A DNA stretch of 64,000 nt from JAHEFT01 sp963700705 (lineage in GTDB: Bacteria > Pseudomonadota > Gammaproteobacteria > Xanthomonadales > SZUA-36): positions 1 to 64,000 of the forward strand of contig CAVOYQ010000011.1 of assembly GCA_963700705.1 (NCBI GenBank), in the 5' to 3' direction. Both the position numbers and the translations under genes were made by a program. The notes beneath the pieces are model-generated. The model had not been told where the DNA came from. It ran no database searches and saw nothing but the letters and a program-made list of their open reading frames with translations. Of the stretch, positions 38,903 to 48,585 are shown in pieces; positions within the stretch are counted from its first letter, which is position 1, and every line of letters begins with the position of its first letter.

Positions 38903-40393
38903 TTATTCTTCGGCAAACCAGGGGGCGCGGGCCGCCATGATCAGCGCCGCCGCGTCTTCTTCACTCATTTTGCTGATGGCGATCAATTCATCAACCGCCA
39001 GTTCCGCCAGGTCCTCCTGCGTCCGGACACCTTTTTCCGCCAGCCTGAAAGCCAACCGTTCGGTCATGCCTTCGAGCTCCATCAGGTCATCATCCGGAGC
39101 ATTTTCATCAAGCACTTCTTCGTTGGCAATCAACTGCGTCAATAGCGCATCACGGGCCCGGCGACGGATTTCGGCAACGATTTCTTCATCGAATTCTTCG
39201 ATCTCAAGAAGCTCCGATTCGGGCACATAGGCCACTTCCTCGATGTTGCTGAATCCCTCGGCAATCAGGATATTGGCCACGTCTTCGCCGACATCCAGTT
39301 TCTTCATGAAACGGTCCAGGATCTTGTGGGCTTCTTCCTCGCCCTTCTGTTCGGCCTGCTCCACGGTCAGAACGTTGAGGTTCCAGCCGCCGAGTTCACT
39401 GGCCAGCCGTACGTTCTGGCCGCCACGGCCGATGGCTTGCGACAGGTTGGACTCTTCCACGGCGATATCCATGGACTGGTTCTCTTCATCGACTACGATT
39501 GAAGCCACCTCGGCGGGCGCCATGGCGTTGATCACAAACTGGGCCGGGTTTTCGTCCCACAGGATGATGTCGATACGCTCGCCGGCCAGTTCGTTGGAAA
39601 CCGCCTGCACCCGTGAACCCCGCATGCCGACACAGGCGCCGATCGGGTCCGTGCGCTTGTCGTTGGAACGCACGGCAATCTTGGCCCTGCGACCCGGATC
39701 GCGCGCTCCGCCCATGATGGTCAGCAAGCCCTGGCCGATTTCAGGCACTTCCAGTTCGAAAAGCGCCACCAGGAACTCCACGATCGTCCGGCTGGCGAAC
39801 AGTTGCGGGCCCCGGGGTTCCGGCTTCACTTCATACAGAAACGCGCGGAGACGGTCGCCGGGGCGGACAGACTCCCCGGGAATCATATTGCGCTGTGAAA
39901 TGAATGCTTCCGCGTTTCCACCCAGATCCAGGTACACATTGCCACGCTCGACGCGTTTTACGATGCCGTTGATCAGTTCGCCCGCGCGGCTTTCGTATTC
40001 CTCGACCACCTGGGCTCTTTCCGCCTCGCGCACACGCTGGACAATGACCTGCTTGGCCGTCTGGGCCGCAATTCTGCCGAAAGCCGCGTTTTCCATCGGT
40101 TCCTCGATGAATCCGCCGACTTCGATCCCGGGGTCGATTTTCTGCGCATCCGCCAGGAACATCTGGCCGCCTTCAAACTCCATTTCGGCATCGTCTTCGA
40201 TCACCTGCCAACGCCGGAATGTTTGATATTCTCCGGAACTGCGGTCAATCGACACGCGGACATCCCGTTCCTCGTTGTCGAGTTTTCGGGCAGCAGAGGC
40301 CAGCGCCGCTTCGAGCGCACCGAAAATAATGTCTTTACCAACACCTTTCTCGTTGGATACGGCATCTACAACCAGCAGAATTTCTTTGCTCAT
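38903..40393 (-). CDS. nusA: Transcription termination/antitermination protein NusA
   Basis: The 496-residue protein has an N-terminal RNA-polymerase-binding domain with FRRWQVIEDD. The S1 domain (GIVKRVERGNVYLDLGG) and two KH domains (IGACVGMRGSRVQAVSNEL and LSQAIGRGGQNVRLASEL) follow, with two acidic C-terminal repeats (about residues 360-495), the gammaproteobacterial long form. It modulates pausing, termination and rRNA antitermination. It overlaps the rimP stop by four bases. Confidence 0.98.
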   Translation of the reverse strand: MSKEILLVVDAVSNEKGVGKDIIFGALEAALASAARKLDNEERDVRVSIDRSSGEYQTFRRWQVIEDDAEMEFEGGQMFLADAQKIDPGIEVGGFIEEPMENAAFGRIAAQTAKQVIVQRVREAERAQVVEEYESRAGELINGIVKRVERGNVYLDLGGNAEAFISQRNMIPGESVRPGDRLRAFLYEVKPEPRGPQLFASRTIVEFLVALFELEVPEIGQGLLTIMGGARDPGRRAKIAVRSNDKRTDPIGACVGMRGSRVQAVSNELAGERIDIILWDENPAQFVINAMAPAEVASIVVDEENQSMDIAVEESNLSQAIGRGGQNVRLASELGGWNLNVLTVEQAEQKGEEEAHKILDRFMKKLDVGEDVANILIAEGFSNIEEVAYVPESELLEIEEFDEEIVAEIRRRARDALLTQLIANEEVLDENAPDDDLMELEGMTERLAFRLAEKGVRTQEDLAELAVDELIAISKMSEEDAAALIMAARAPWFAEE

Positions 40394-40869
40394 TGAGCTT
40401 CTCTCTTTGAAAATAAATTGTCGTAATCCGGGACCAGCCGCGCCTTGGCGATGTTACTCATCTCCAGCAGCACTTCTGATCCATCCTGTTCCAGTTTCAC
40501 CCGGCCATCTTCGGCACCAAGAAGCGTGCCCTTGAACTTTCGCCGCCCTTCCTGGGGTGCGAAAAGGGAAACCCTGACCACTTCACCGGCGAAGCGCTGA
40601 TACTGTTCCGGCGTAAACAGCGGCCGGTCGAGCCCCGGCGAGGAGACTTCCAGGTTGTAGTGCCCGGGTATGGGATCTTCCACGTCCAGCAGGGCAGCGA
40701 CTTCCCGGCTGACTTTTTCACAGTCCTCAACGGCAATCCCTCCATCCTTGTCGATGTAGATCACCAGCACCGCGTTCTTCGGGTCCGAACCGAAATCCAG
40801 CCCGACAAACTCGTAGCCCAGGTCTTCAACCAGGGGCTGCAACAGTTTTGTCAGCTTTTCAGATCTCAA
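40390..40869 (-). CDS. rimP: Ribosome maturation factor RimP
   Basis: The 159-residue protein matches RimP: LTKLLQPLVEDLGYEFVGLD, VIYIDKDGGIAVEDCEKVSR and YNLEVSSPGLDRPLFTPEQY. It is needed for 30S maturation. The start is TTG (40869-40867), with GGAG 7 bases upstream and no nearby ATG in frame. It begins the rimP-nusA-infB-rbfA-truB transcript. No promoter consensus is obvious in the 37 bases between the upstream terminator-like hairpin and the start, so read-through from the tRNA/nuo side may matter. Confidence 0.96.
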   Translation of the reverse strand: MRSEKLTKLLQPLVEDLGYEFVGLDFGSDPKNAVLVIYIDKDGGIAVEDCEKVSREVAALLDVEDPIPGHYNLEVSSPGLDRPLFTPEQYQRFAGEVVRVSLFAPQEGRRKFKGTLLGAEDGRVKLEQDGSEVLLEMSNIAKARLVPDYDNLFSKREAQ

Positions 40870-40913
40870 TCGTGTCTCCGAGTCAGGTCCAGGCCGTCCA
40901 TTCCGCCGGACAC

Positions 40914-40934
40914 AAAAAAAGGGCTCGCCGGCCC
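40914..40934 (-). terminator. Possible second terminator before rimP
   Basis: On the minus strand GGGC (40934-40931) and GCCC (40924-40921) form a short GC stem with a 6-base loop, followed by seven T (40920-40914). The stem is short, so strength is uncertain. It follows the stronger hairpin at 40955-40977. Confidence 0.45.
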
Positions 40935-40954
40935 CCCATCGTCATCAGTTCAAT

Positions 40955-40977
40955 AAAAAGGCCCCTGCTGGGGCCTT
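40955..40977 (-). terminator. Rho-independent terminator after tRNA-fMet
   Basis: On the minus strand AAGGCCCC (40977-40970) pairs with GGGGCCTT (40965-40958) around loop AGCA, followed by a run of T. It is placed 12 bases after the tRNA 3' end, upstream of rimP, as in the metY-rimP arrangement of E. coli, where read-through supplies the downstream genes. Confidence 0.85.
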
Positions 40978-40989
40978 CTCGATAGAACT

Positions 40990-41066
40990 TGGTAGCGGGG
41001 GCAGGATTCGAACCTGCGACCTTCGGGTTATGAGCCCGACGAGCTGCCAGACTGCTCCACCCCGCA
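40990..41066 (-). tRNA. Initiator tRNA-fMet (CAU)
   Basis: A 77-base cloverleaf on the minus strand ends in encoded CCA. The anticodon loop is CTCATAAC with anticodon CAT. Initiator features are present: three G:C pairs at the base of the anticodon stem (GGG/CCC) and an unpaired 1:72 position. Here bases 1 and 72 are U and U, instead of the usual C and A. The gene lies 39 bp after nuoN and before rimP. Confidence 0.95.
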
Positions 41067-41105
41067 TCAGCAAGTGGGGGATGATATAGACTCCCCCGGA
41101 CTAAT

Positions 41106-42551
41106 TCAAGCCCCGAAGGATGCCATGCAAACCGCAATCAGGGAACTCGAGAATATTCCCAGCCCGATCATCAGTATACCATTCAGGGATATTGCTGCAC
41201 GGAAATCTACCGGGGCTTCAATACCGGCCTCCGTCACCGGTTCATCGAAATACATCAGCTTGACGACCCGGAGGTAGTAAAAGGAACCGACCACGGAGAA
41301 AACCACGGCGATGACGGCCAGCCACATCAATCCCGCATCCAGCGCAGCCCTGATCACCATCCACTTGGCAAAGAACCCGACGAATACCGGCACACCGGCC
41401 ATGGAAAACATGACCATGGCCATCACCGCGGCATACCAGCTGTTGCGTTGATTGAGGCCTTTGAAATCGTCCAGCTTGTCAGCCTCCACCCCCCTGGCGG
41501 AGAGCAGGACCACCATGCCAAACCCGGCGGCGGACATCAGCGAATAGACAATCACGTAGAACATGGCGGCGCCATAGCCGGTTGCAGTACCCGGCAGCAG
41601 ACCCATCAGTACGAAACCCATGTGGGAAATGGTCGAATAGGCCAGCATTCTCTTGATGTTCGTCTGGGCGATCGCCGCGAGGTTACCCAGTACGATGGAG
41701 AGCACCGCCAGGATACTCAGCATCTGGGACCAGTCCGCTTGCATGTCGCCGAGACCGGTCTGCAACAGGCGGAACGCCATGGCGAAAGCGGCCATTTTCG
41801 GCACCGAGGAGATGAACAGCGTGGTCGACACCGGCGCGCCCTGGTAAACATCCGGAATCCACATATGAAACGGCACGACACCGAGTTTGAACGCCAGGCC
41901 GGCAACCAGGAATACCAGCCCGAATACCAGCAGGGTGTTACCGCTCCCGATCGACGTCACCGCGCGGGATATCTCGTACAGGTCCAGGGTCCCGGTGGCC
42001 CCGTAGATCATCGACATACCGTAAAGCAGCATTCCGGAAGCCATCGAACCCAGCACGAAGTATTTCATCGCGGCTTCGGAACCGATACGCGAATCCCGGT
42101 CAAACGCGACCAGCGCATAGGAAGAGAGTGAAATCAGTTCGAGTCCCAGGTAAATCATGACCAGGCTGTTGGCCGAAATCAGCAGCATGACCCCCAGCAG
42201 GGCAAACAGTGAGAGCGTGTAAAAATCCGCCCGGAACATGCGGAACTGCCGCAGGGAGAACTTGGCATAGATATAAACCAGGCCCATGATCAGGAAACTG
42301 AACAGCTTCAGCACATCGCCCATCGGGTCGCGGATGAACGAACCGCCAAAAGCCACCGCGGATCGTGCGCCCCCGAGGGCATAGTCACTGCGCAGCGTCA
42401 TGATGGCTGCGAAAACCAGTGTCAGCATCGCCAGCATATGGATGATGCCCCGGCGCTCTTCGCCGAGGAACAGATCCACGATCAGGATCACGCAGGCCAT
42501 ACTCAACACCCAGAATTCAGGGGCGGCCAGCAACATGTTTGCATTATTCAT
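41106..42551 (-). CDS. nuoN: NADH-quinone oxidoreductase subunit N
   Basis: The 481-residue antiporter-like membrane subunit starts MNNANMLLAAPEFWVLSMAC; the frame extends 26 codons upstream into nuoM sequence, but ATG 42551 fits the family. About 14 hydrophobic helices are present, with YLGLELISLSSYALVAFDRD, VVPFHMWIPDVYQGAPV and RMLAYSTISHMGFVLMGLLP, including the conserved lysines of proton channels. It is the last gene of the nuo operon, 13 bp after nuoM, and is intact. Confidence 0.97.
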   Translation of the reverse strand: MNNANMLLAAPEFWVLSMACVILIVDLFLGEERRGIIHMLAMLTLVFAAIMTLRSDYALGGARSAVAFGGSFIRDPMGDVLKLFSFLIMGLVYIYAKFSLRQFRMFRADFYTLSLFALLGVMLLISANSLVMIYLGLELISLSSYALVAFDRDSRIGSEAAMKYFVLGSMASGMLLYGMSMIYGATGTLDLYEISRAVTSIGSGNTLLVFGLVFLVAGLAFKLGVVPFHMWIPDVYQGAPVSTTLFISSVPKMAAFAMAFRLLQTGLGDMQADWSQMLSILAVLSIVLGNLAAIAQTNIKRMLAYSTISHMGFVLMGLLPGTATGYGAAMFYVIVYSLMSAAGFGMVVLLSARGVEADKLDDFKGLNQRNSWYAAVMAMVMFSMAGVPVFVGFFAKWMVIRAALDAGLMWLAVIAVVFSVVGSFYYLRVVKLMYFDEPVTEAGIEAPVDFRAAISLNGILMIGLGIFSSSLIAVCMASFGA

Positions 42552-42564
42552 TTCAACCAGCCCC

Positions 42565-44094
42565 TCAAATTCCGGATACGCCAAACTTCGGCTGCTGGAT
42601 GTGTTGCAGCAAATGTTCAACCGAAGCATGCATCAGGTTTACCAGTGGCTCAGGCCAGAGGCCGACCAGCAGGACAGCCACCGCCAGGGTTCCCAACACC
42701 AGCGCTTCCCTGGCATTGATGTCCTCGAGGTGGGCGACATTCTTGTTGGCGACTTCGCCAAAAATCACGCGTTTTACCAGCCACAGGCTGTATGCAGCGC
42801 CCAGTATCAAGGTCAGCGCGGCCAGGAATGCATACCAGAAATTGGCCTGGAATGCGGCCAGGATCACCATGAATTCACCGACGAACCCACTGGTGCCCGG
42901 CAACCCGGAGTTGGCCATGAAAAACAGCACCGCCAGCGCTGCAAACCAGGGCATGGTGTTGGCCACGCCGCCGTAGTCAGCGATCATCCGGCTGTGCAGG
43001 CGGTCGTAGAGCACGCCGACGCACAGGAACAGCGCGCCTGAAATGAAGCCGTGAGAAATCATCTGGACCATCGCGCCTTCAACACCCAGTGCGGCGCCCC
43101 TGCCGCTATCGGTGTTCTGAAACACCCCGAAAGCGATGAACATGCCGAGCGTGACGAAACCCATATGTGAAATGGACGAATAGGCGATGAGCTTTTTCAT
43201 GTCCTGCTGGACCAGGGCGACGAAACCGATATACACGACGGCGATCAGTGAAAGCGTGATGATCAGCCAGTCGAGCGCCGCCGCGGCGTCCGGCGTGACC
43301 GGCAGGCTGAACCGGATGAAGCCGTATCCACCGATCTTCAGCATGATCGCCGCCAGGATCACGGAACCGCCGGTTGGCGCTTCCACATGGGCATCCGGCA
43401 ACCACGTGTGTACCGGCCACATCGGAACCTTGACCGAAAATGCGGCAAGGAAGCCCAGGAACAGCCATTTCTGGACCGCCAGGCTGAGCGGGAACTGTTG
43501 CCATTCGAGGATCGACCAACTACCGGACTGGATGTAGAGGTAAATCAGGCCGATCAGCATGAAAACCGATCCCAGGAACGTGTAGAGGAAGAACTTGATC
43601 GTCGCATAAACCCGTCGCGGACCGCCCCACATGCCGATCACCAGGAACATCGGGATCAGCATGGCCTCGAAAAACACGTAGAACAACATGGCGTCCAGCG
43701 CTGAAAAAACACCGACCATCAGCCCTTCCATGATCAGGAATGCCGCCATGTACTGATTCACTTTTACCTGGATGACTTCCCAACCGGCGATGATCACCAG
43801 GACCCCGAAAAATGTCGTCAGCAGGATCAGCGGAACCGAGAATCCGTCGACCCCCAGGCGATAGAAAATATCGAAGGTCGCAATCCACGGTTTGAGCTCG
43901 GTAAACTGCATTGCGGCAGTCGACGCATCAAACCCCGTGAACAGCGTGATACTCAGCAGGAACGTGGCGCCCGCGATCGCCAGCGCCAGCAACCTCGCCA
44001 GCCCGGCGCGGTGCTCGCCGATCGCAACGACCGCCAGGCCGCCTAAAATCGGTAACCAGATCAGTACACTAAGAATGGGCCAGTTGGATGACAT
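42565..44094 (-). CDS. nuoM: NADH-quinone oxidoreductase subunit M
   Basis: The 509-residue antiporter-like subunit shows YVFFEAMLIPMFLVIGMWGG, FSVKVPMWPVHTWLPDAHVE (conserved lysine and charged pair in the proton path) and KKLIAYSSISHMGFVTLGMF. It has about 14 membrane helices and normal length. It forms part of the proton-pumping membrane arm. The gap to nuoL is 16 bp and to nuoN 13 bp. Confidence 0.98.
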   Translation of the reverse strand: MSSNWPILSVLIWLPILGGLAVVAIGEHRAGLARLLALAIAGATFLLSITLFTGFDASTAAMQFTELKPWIATFDIFYRLGVDGFSVPLILLTTFFGVLVIIAGWEVIQVKVNQYMAAFLIMEGLMVGVFSALDAMLFYVFFEAMLIPMFLVIGMWGGPRRVYATIKFFLYTFLGSVFMLIGLIYLYIQSGSWSILEWQQFPLSLAVQKWLFLGFLAAFSVKVPMWPVHTWLPDAHVEAPTGGSVILAAIMLKIGGYGFIRFSLPVTPDAAAALDWLIITLSLIAVVYIGFVALVQQDMKKLIAYSSISHMGFVTLGMFIAFGVFQNTDSGRGAALGVEGAMVQMISHGFISGALFLCVGVLYDRLHSRMIADYGGVANTMPWFAALAVLFFMANSGLPGTSGFVGEFMVILAAFQANFWYAFLAALTLILGAAYSLWLVKRVIFGEVANKNVAHLEDINAREALVLGTLAVAVLLVGLWPEPLVNLMHASVEHLLQHIQQPKFGVSGI

Positions 44095-44110
44095 TATTGT
44101 TTTCGCCCCT

Positions 44111-46105
44111 CTACTTCAGCATTACCCAGATTGCGACCATGCCGATCAGGCCCACAATCATCGCAAAGGCATATTGGAACAGGTACCCGCTTTGCCAGAG
44201 ACGCACCCTGGCGGAGAGTGTCCCCATCAGGCGTGCGGATCCATTCACCAGAACGCCGTCAATCAGCCCTGCGTCCGCTTTCTTCCACAATTCGTTACCG
44301 ATTTTGATGGTCCGGCGTACGAAAATCCTCTGGTACAACTCGTCGACATAAAACTTGTTTTCCAGCAGGCTGTGCAATCGGGGCATTTTGTGCTGCAACT
44401 GGTCCGCCACGGAGGGCCGGAACAGGTAAATAAAGGTGGCCAGCACAAATCCGGAGATCATCAGCCAGAAAGGCGCGGTTCCAAGCGCGTGCATCGCCAT
44501 CGCTGCCGGGCTGTGGAATTGCTCGCCAACTTCGGCCAGCACGTCGTTTTGCGGCAAAATGTTGATCGAGTCGGACAACCAGCCGCCAAACAACACCGGA
44601 CCGATCGTCAGGTAGCCGATCACGATGGATGGTATGGCCAGCAGGATCAGCGGAACGGTGACGACCAGCGGGGACTCGTGCGGCGTGTGCTGCAGCAATC
44701 CATTCGGCGGATGTTCACCGGCCCCGACATCTACCCGGTAACGCGGCTGCCCATGGAAAGTCAGGTACAGCAGGCGGAAACTGTAGAAAGAGGTGACCAA
44801 CACGCCCAGCAGCACGGCCCAGTAGGCCACGTGTGCCCCGAACCGGCTGGATTCATGCACGGCCTCGATGATCGCGTCTTTTGAATAGAAACCCGACATG
44901 AACGGAAATCCGATCAATGCCAGGGTGCCGATCCAGGCAGTGATCCAGGTGATCGGCATCTGTTTCCGGAGGCCGCCCATGAAACGCATATCCTGCTGAT
45001 GATGCAGCGCGATAATGACCGAACCGGCCCCCAGGAACAGCAGCGCCTTGAAAAAGGCGTGCGTCATCAGGTGGAAAATGGCCGCCGAATAAGCGGACAC
45101 GCCCAGGGCAACCGTCATGTAGCCCAGTTGGGACAGGGTCGAATACGCGATCACCCGCTTGATGTCGTTCTGGACCAGGCCGACCAGCCCCATGCTGAAT
45201 GCGGTCAAGGCGCCGATCAGCATGACGAAACTGAGCGCGGCATCGCTCAACTCGAACAACGGCGACATCCTGGCGACCATGAAAATACCGGCGGTTACCA
45301 TGGTTGCGGCGTGGATCAATGCCGAAATCGGGGTCGGGCCTTCCATCGAATCCGGCAGCCACACATGCAGCGGCGCCTGCGCCGATTTACCCATGGCGCC
45401 AATGAACAGGCAAACGCAAATCACGGTAATCCATTGCCACTCGAACCCGGCCACGATGGTAACTGTCTCGCCGGCGATGCTGTTGGCCCGGCCGAACACC
45501 TCCGAGTAATCCAGCGTGCCGAAACAGTAAAGCACCGCCGCGATCCCCAGCAGGAATCCGAAATCCCCCACGCGGTTCACCAGGAAGGCTTTCAATCCGG
45601 CGGATATGGCGGAGTCCCGCTTGAACCAGAATCCGATCAGCAGATAGGACACCAGGCCGACGGCCTCCCAGCCGAAAAACAGCTGCATGAAGTTGTTGGA
45701 CATCACCAGCATCAGCATCGAAAACGTGAACAGCGCGATATAGCTGAAAAACCGCTGGTAGCCCGGATCATCCGCCATGTAGCCGATCGTGTAGATATGC
45801 ACCATCAGGGAGACGAAGGTCACCACGCACATCATCAACACGCTCAGATGGTCGATCAGAAAACCGACTTCGAAACGGATTCCGTCCGATATCATCCAGG
45901 TATAAATACTCAGGTTCTGGGTTTCGAGACCCTCGAAGACCTGCAGGTACAGAACCCAGATCGACAGGAAAAACGAAACGGCGACACCCAGGATGGTGAC
46001 CCAGTGAGATCCCGCTCTGCCCACCTGGTTCCTCAGGAGACCGGCGACGGCCGCCGCTGCCAGCGGCAGCAGGGGTATCAACAACAATATCGTTTTAAGA
46101 GACAT
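44111..46105 (-). CDS. nuoL: NADH-quinone oxidoreductase subunit L
   Basis: The 664-residue distal antiporter-like subunit has 16 or so helices. It shows FFGWEAVGLVSYLLIGFWF, GAMGKSAQAPLHVWLPDSME and KRVIAYSTLSQLGYMTVALG. The C-terminal part includes the long lateral helix region and ends VGLIGMVAIWVMLK. It begins two bases after the nuoK stop and is intact. Confidence 0.98.
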   Translation of the reverse strand: MSLKTILLLIPLLPLAAAAVAGLLRNQVGRAGSHWVTILGVAVSFFLSIWVLYLQVFEGLETQNLSIYTWMISDGIRFEVGFLIDHLSVLMMCVVTFVSLMVHIYTIGYMADDPGYQRFFSYIALFTFSMLMLVMSNNFMQLFFGWEAVGLVSYLLIGFWFKRDSAISAGLKAFLVNRVGDFGFLLGIAAVLYCFGTLDYSEVFGRANSIAGETVTIVAGFEWQWITVICVCLFIGAMGKSAQAPLHVWLPDSMEGPTPISALIHAATMVTAGIFMVARMSPLFELSDAALSFVMLIGALTAFSMGLVGLVQNDIKRVIAYSTLSQLGYMTVALGVSAYSAAIFHLMTHAFFKALLFLGAGSVIIALHHQQDMRFMGGLRKQMPITWITAWIGTLALIGFPFMSGFYSKDAIIEAVHESSRFGAHVAYWAVLLGVLVTSFYSFRLLYLTFHGQPRYRVDVGAGEHPPNGLLQHTPHESPLVVTVPLILLAIPSIVIGYLTIGPVLFGGWLSDSINILPQNDVLAEVGEQFHSPAAMAMHALGTAPFWLMISGFVLATFIYLFRPSVADQLQHKMPRLHSLLENKFYVDELYQRIFVRRTIKIGNELWKKADAGLIDGVLVNGSARLMGTLSARVRLWQSGYLFQYAFAMIVGLIGMVAIWVMLK

Positions 46106-46106
46106 A

Positions 46107-46412
46107 TCAGCCCTTCAGGTCGTCCAGTTCGGTCACGTTTATCGTCTGGCGGTTGCGGAACAGCACGACGAGAATCGCCAGGCCGATGGCCGCTTCGGCA
46201 GCCGCCACGGTCAGGATGAAAAACACGAACACCTGCCCGTCCAGGTTGCCCAGGAATCTTGAGAAAGCGATGAAATTCATGTTCACCGCCAGCAACATCA
46301 GTTCGATGCACATCAGCAGGATGATCACGTTTTTCCGGTTCAGGAAAATACCGGTGACACTCAGGCTGAACAGCAGCGCTCCAAGGGTCAGGAAATGTGT
46401 AAGTGTCAACAT
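46107..46412 (-). CDS. nuoK: NADH-quinone oxidoreductase subunit K
   Basis: The 101-residue subunit has three helices, starting MLTLTHFLTLGALLFSLSVT. It carries the conserved glutamates of the E-channel in MCIELMLLAVNMNFIAF and AAAEAAIGLAILVVLFR. The frame runs open upstream through nuoJ because of the nuoJ frameshift, so the start was set at ATG 46412 by family length. It lies 11 bp after nuoJ. Confidence 0.97.
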   Translation of the reverse strand: MLTLTHFLTLGALLFSLSVTGIFLNRKNVIILLMCIELMLLAVNMNFIAFSRFLGNLDGQVFVFFILTVAAAEAAIGLAILVVLFRNRQTINVTELDDLKG

Positions 46413-46423
46413 GGTTCTGTTCC

Positions 46424-47039
46424 TCAGCTCCCCTGCCTGGGTTCGGGTTTCATTTTCACCAGGCGGACGCGTTCGTCCGGCCGGACCCTGACCTGCAGAG
46501 ACGGATTCTGGCGATGCCCGCCGGTGCGATGCCTGAGGGTCAGCGCCACCGCGGCGATGATGGCCACCAGCAAAATGACGCCGGCAACTTCGAAGGCCAG
46601 CAGGTACTTGGTGAACAACCATTCCCCAACCGCCTTGGTATTGCTGTAGCCCTGGGGATTGGCTGCCGGAATCGGGAACGCCGCGGCTTCGAAACGGCTC
46701 TTGGACCAGAGCACGATCAACAGTTCGGCCGCCATCAGTCCCGCTACCAGCAATCCTGCCGGCAGGTAGCGGATAAAACCTTCCTTCAGGGGCTCGACCT
46801 TGATGTCCAGCATCATCACGACGAACAAGAACAGCACCATCACGGCGCCGACATAAACCACGATCAGGACGATGGCGAGGAATTCCGCTTCCAGCAGCAT
46901 CCAGATGGCTGCAGCGCTGAAGAAAGTCAGCACCAGGCAAAGTGCGGCGTAAACCGAGTTGCGCACCGAGATGACCGTCACCGCTGCAGCCAGCATCACC
47001 AGGGAGAAACGCGTAAAATACTATTTCATTAATCGGCAT
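46424..47039 (-). CDS. nuoJ: NADH-quinone oxidoreductase subunit J (frameshifted near 5' end)
   Basis: The start MPINEIVFYAF (47039) and the main body SLVMLAAAVTVISVRNSVYA onward are in different frames. One extra T at about 47004-47012 (TTT in place of TT) restores them. The joined protein of about 204 residues has five helices, including the conserved IVLIVVYVGAVMVLFLFVVM pi-bulge helix that controls the quinone-to-pump linkage. The long soluble C-terminal tail is basic. With Complex I otherwise complete, the break is most likely an error. Confidence 0.92.
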
Positions 47040-47053
47040 CTGTTTTGCTCCGC

Positions 47054-47542
47054 TCAGCGATACGCTGCGTCCTGACGGCGATTTTCGGCAATGCTTTCCT
47101 CGAAGCGATCGCCAATGGCCAGCAGTTTTTCCTTGGTCATGATGTGCTCGCCGCGGTTCTCAAAGTGGTACTCGAGGATATCGGTTTCGACGATCGAGTC
47201 CACCGGGCAGGATTCTTCACAGAATCCACAATAAATGCACTTGAAAAGGTCGATTTCGTAACGCGTGGTGCGCCGGGTGCCGTCATCCCTCTGGGTGGAA
47301 TCAATGGTGATCGCAAGCGCCGGGCACACCGCTTCACAGAGTTTGCAGGCAATGCAGCGCTCTTCGCCGTTCGGATAGCGCCGAAGCGCATGCAAGCCGC
47401 GGAAACGGTTCGACTTGGGGGTTTTTTCTTCCGGGTAGTTGATGGTGAACTTGGGCCGGAAGAAATACTTCAGCGTGACCCACAGGCCCTGGCCCAGTTC
47501 GATCAGCAGCAGGCTCTTGAAGTAACGGGTAATTGCATTCAT
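47054..47542 (-). CDS. nuoI: NADH-quinone oxidoreductase subunit I
   Basis: The 162-residue peripheral subunit carries two [4Fe-4S] motifs, CIACKLCEAVCP and CIYCGFCEESCP (clusters N6a and N6b). The N-terminal amphipathic helix and the segment IVETDILEYHFENRGEHIMT are typical. It passes electrons to NuoB. It is placed 14 bp before nuoJ and 2 bp after nuoH, and is intact. Confidence 0.98.
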   Translation of the reverse strand: MNAITRYFKSLLLIELGQGLWVTLKYFFRPKFTINYPEEKTPKSNRFRGLHALRRYPNGEERCIACKLCEAVCPALAITIDSTQRDDGTRRTTRYEIDLFKCIYCGFCEESCPVDSIVETDILEYHFENRGEHIMTKEKLLAIGDRFEESIAENRRQDAAYR

Positions 47543-47544
47543 CT

Positions 47545-48585
47545 TCAGCTACCCCTCACAACCAGGCCAAAAACAGACATTACCGCGGCAACCATGACCC
47601 ACGCGAGGGTAATGGGAATAAAAACCTTCCAGCCCAGGCGCATGATCTGGTCGTACCGGTAACGCGGAAAAGTGGCCCTGACCCACAGGAACAGGAACAT
47701 GAAAAAGACGGTCTTGGACAGGAACCAGAAAATACTGCCCTGGCCCAGGAAGGAATCGCCCAACACCGGCACGCCTTCAAACGGCGACAGCCAGCCACCC
47801 ATGAACAACAGCGCGGTCAGGGCGGAAATCAGGATCATGTTGGCGTATTCGGCCAGGAAGAACAGCGCGAATCCGGACCCGGCGTACTCGACGTGAAAAC
47901 CGGCGACGATTTCAGACTCGCCCTCGGCCACGTCGAACGGCGCACGGTTGGTCTCCGCCAGGCCGGATATGATGTAAATCACGAACAGGGGCAGCAAGGG
48001 CAGCCAGAACCAGTCCAGCACGCCGCCCTGCTGGGCCAGCACGATTTCACTGAGATTCAGGGAACCGGCCAGGATCAGCACGCCGACCAGCGCAAAGCCC
48101 ATGGCAATTTCGTAGGAAACCATCTGCGCGGTCGAGCGCAGCGCGCCCAGGAATGCGTACTTGGAATTGGATGCCCAGCCCGCAATGATCAGGCCGTAGA
48201 CACCCAGCGACGACATGGCCAGGATGTACAGGACGCCTGCATCGACATTCGCCAGCACGATCCAGTCATCGAACGGCACGACCGCCCAGGCGGCAAAAGC
48301 CGGAGCCAGTGATAAAACCGGCGCGAGCAGAAACAGAAACTTGTTTGCATTTTCGGGCAGTACAATTTCTTTCAGCAGCAACTTGAAGACATCCGCGAAC
48401 GGCTGCGCCAGGCCCAGCGGCCCGATCCGGTTAGGCCCCTTGCGGATCTGCATGTAGCCGATCACCTTTCTTTCAGCGTAGGTGAAATAGGCGACGGTCA
48501 GGATCAGGGGTACCACGATCGCCAGGATCTTCAACAGCAGGAAGAGCATGTAGATCAACTGGTCCATAAAGGTCTCAGGCATCAC
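47545..48585 (-). CDS. nuoH: NADH-quinone oxidoreductase subunit H
   Basis: The 346-residue membrane subunit has eight helices. It shows YFTYAERKVIGYMQIRKGPN, GWASNSKYAFLGALRSTAQM and AETNRAPFDVAEGESEIVAG, which line the quinone chamber. It joins membrane and peripheral arms. The start overlaps the nuoG stop by four bases (ATGA). Confidence 0.98.
   Translation of the reverse strand: MMPETFMDQLIYMLFLLLKILAIVVPLILTVAYFTYAERKVIGYMQIRKGPNRIGPLGLAQPFADVFKLLLKEIVLPENANKFLFLLAPVLSLAPAFAAWAVVPFDDWIVLANVDAGVLYILAMSSLGVYGLIIAGWASNSKYAFLGALRSTAQMVSYEIAMGFALVGVLILAGSLNLSEIVLAQQGGVLDWFWLPLLPLFVIYIISGLAETNRAPFDVAEGESEIVAGFHVEYAGSGFALFFLAEYANMILISALTALLFMGGWLSPFEGVPVLGDSFLGQGSIFWFLSKTVFFMFLFLWVRATFPRYRYDQIMRLGWKVFIPITLAWVMVAAVMSVFGLVVRGS

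Noticed and set aside
46107..47039. A single 310-residue protein joining NuoJ start and NuoK
   Set aside because: The middle part is out-of-frame nuoJ. NuoJ and NuoK are separate subunits, and the joined frame arises from one extra base near 47008.
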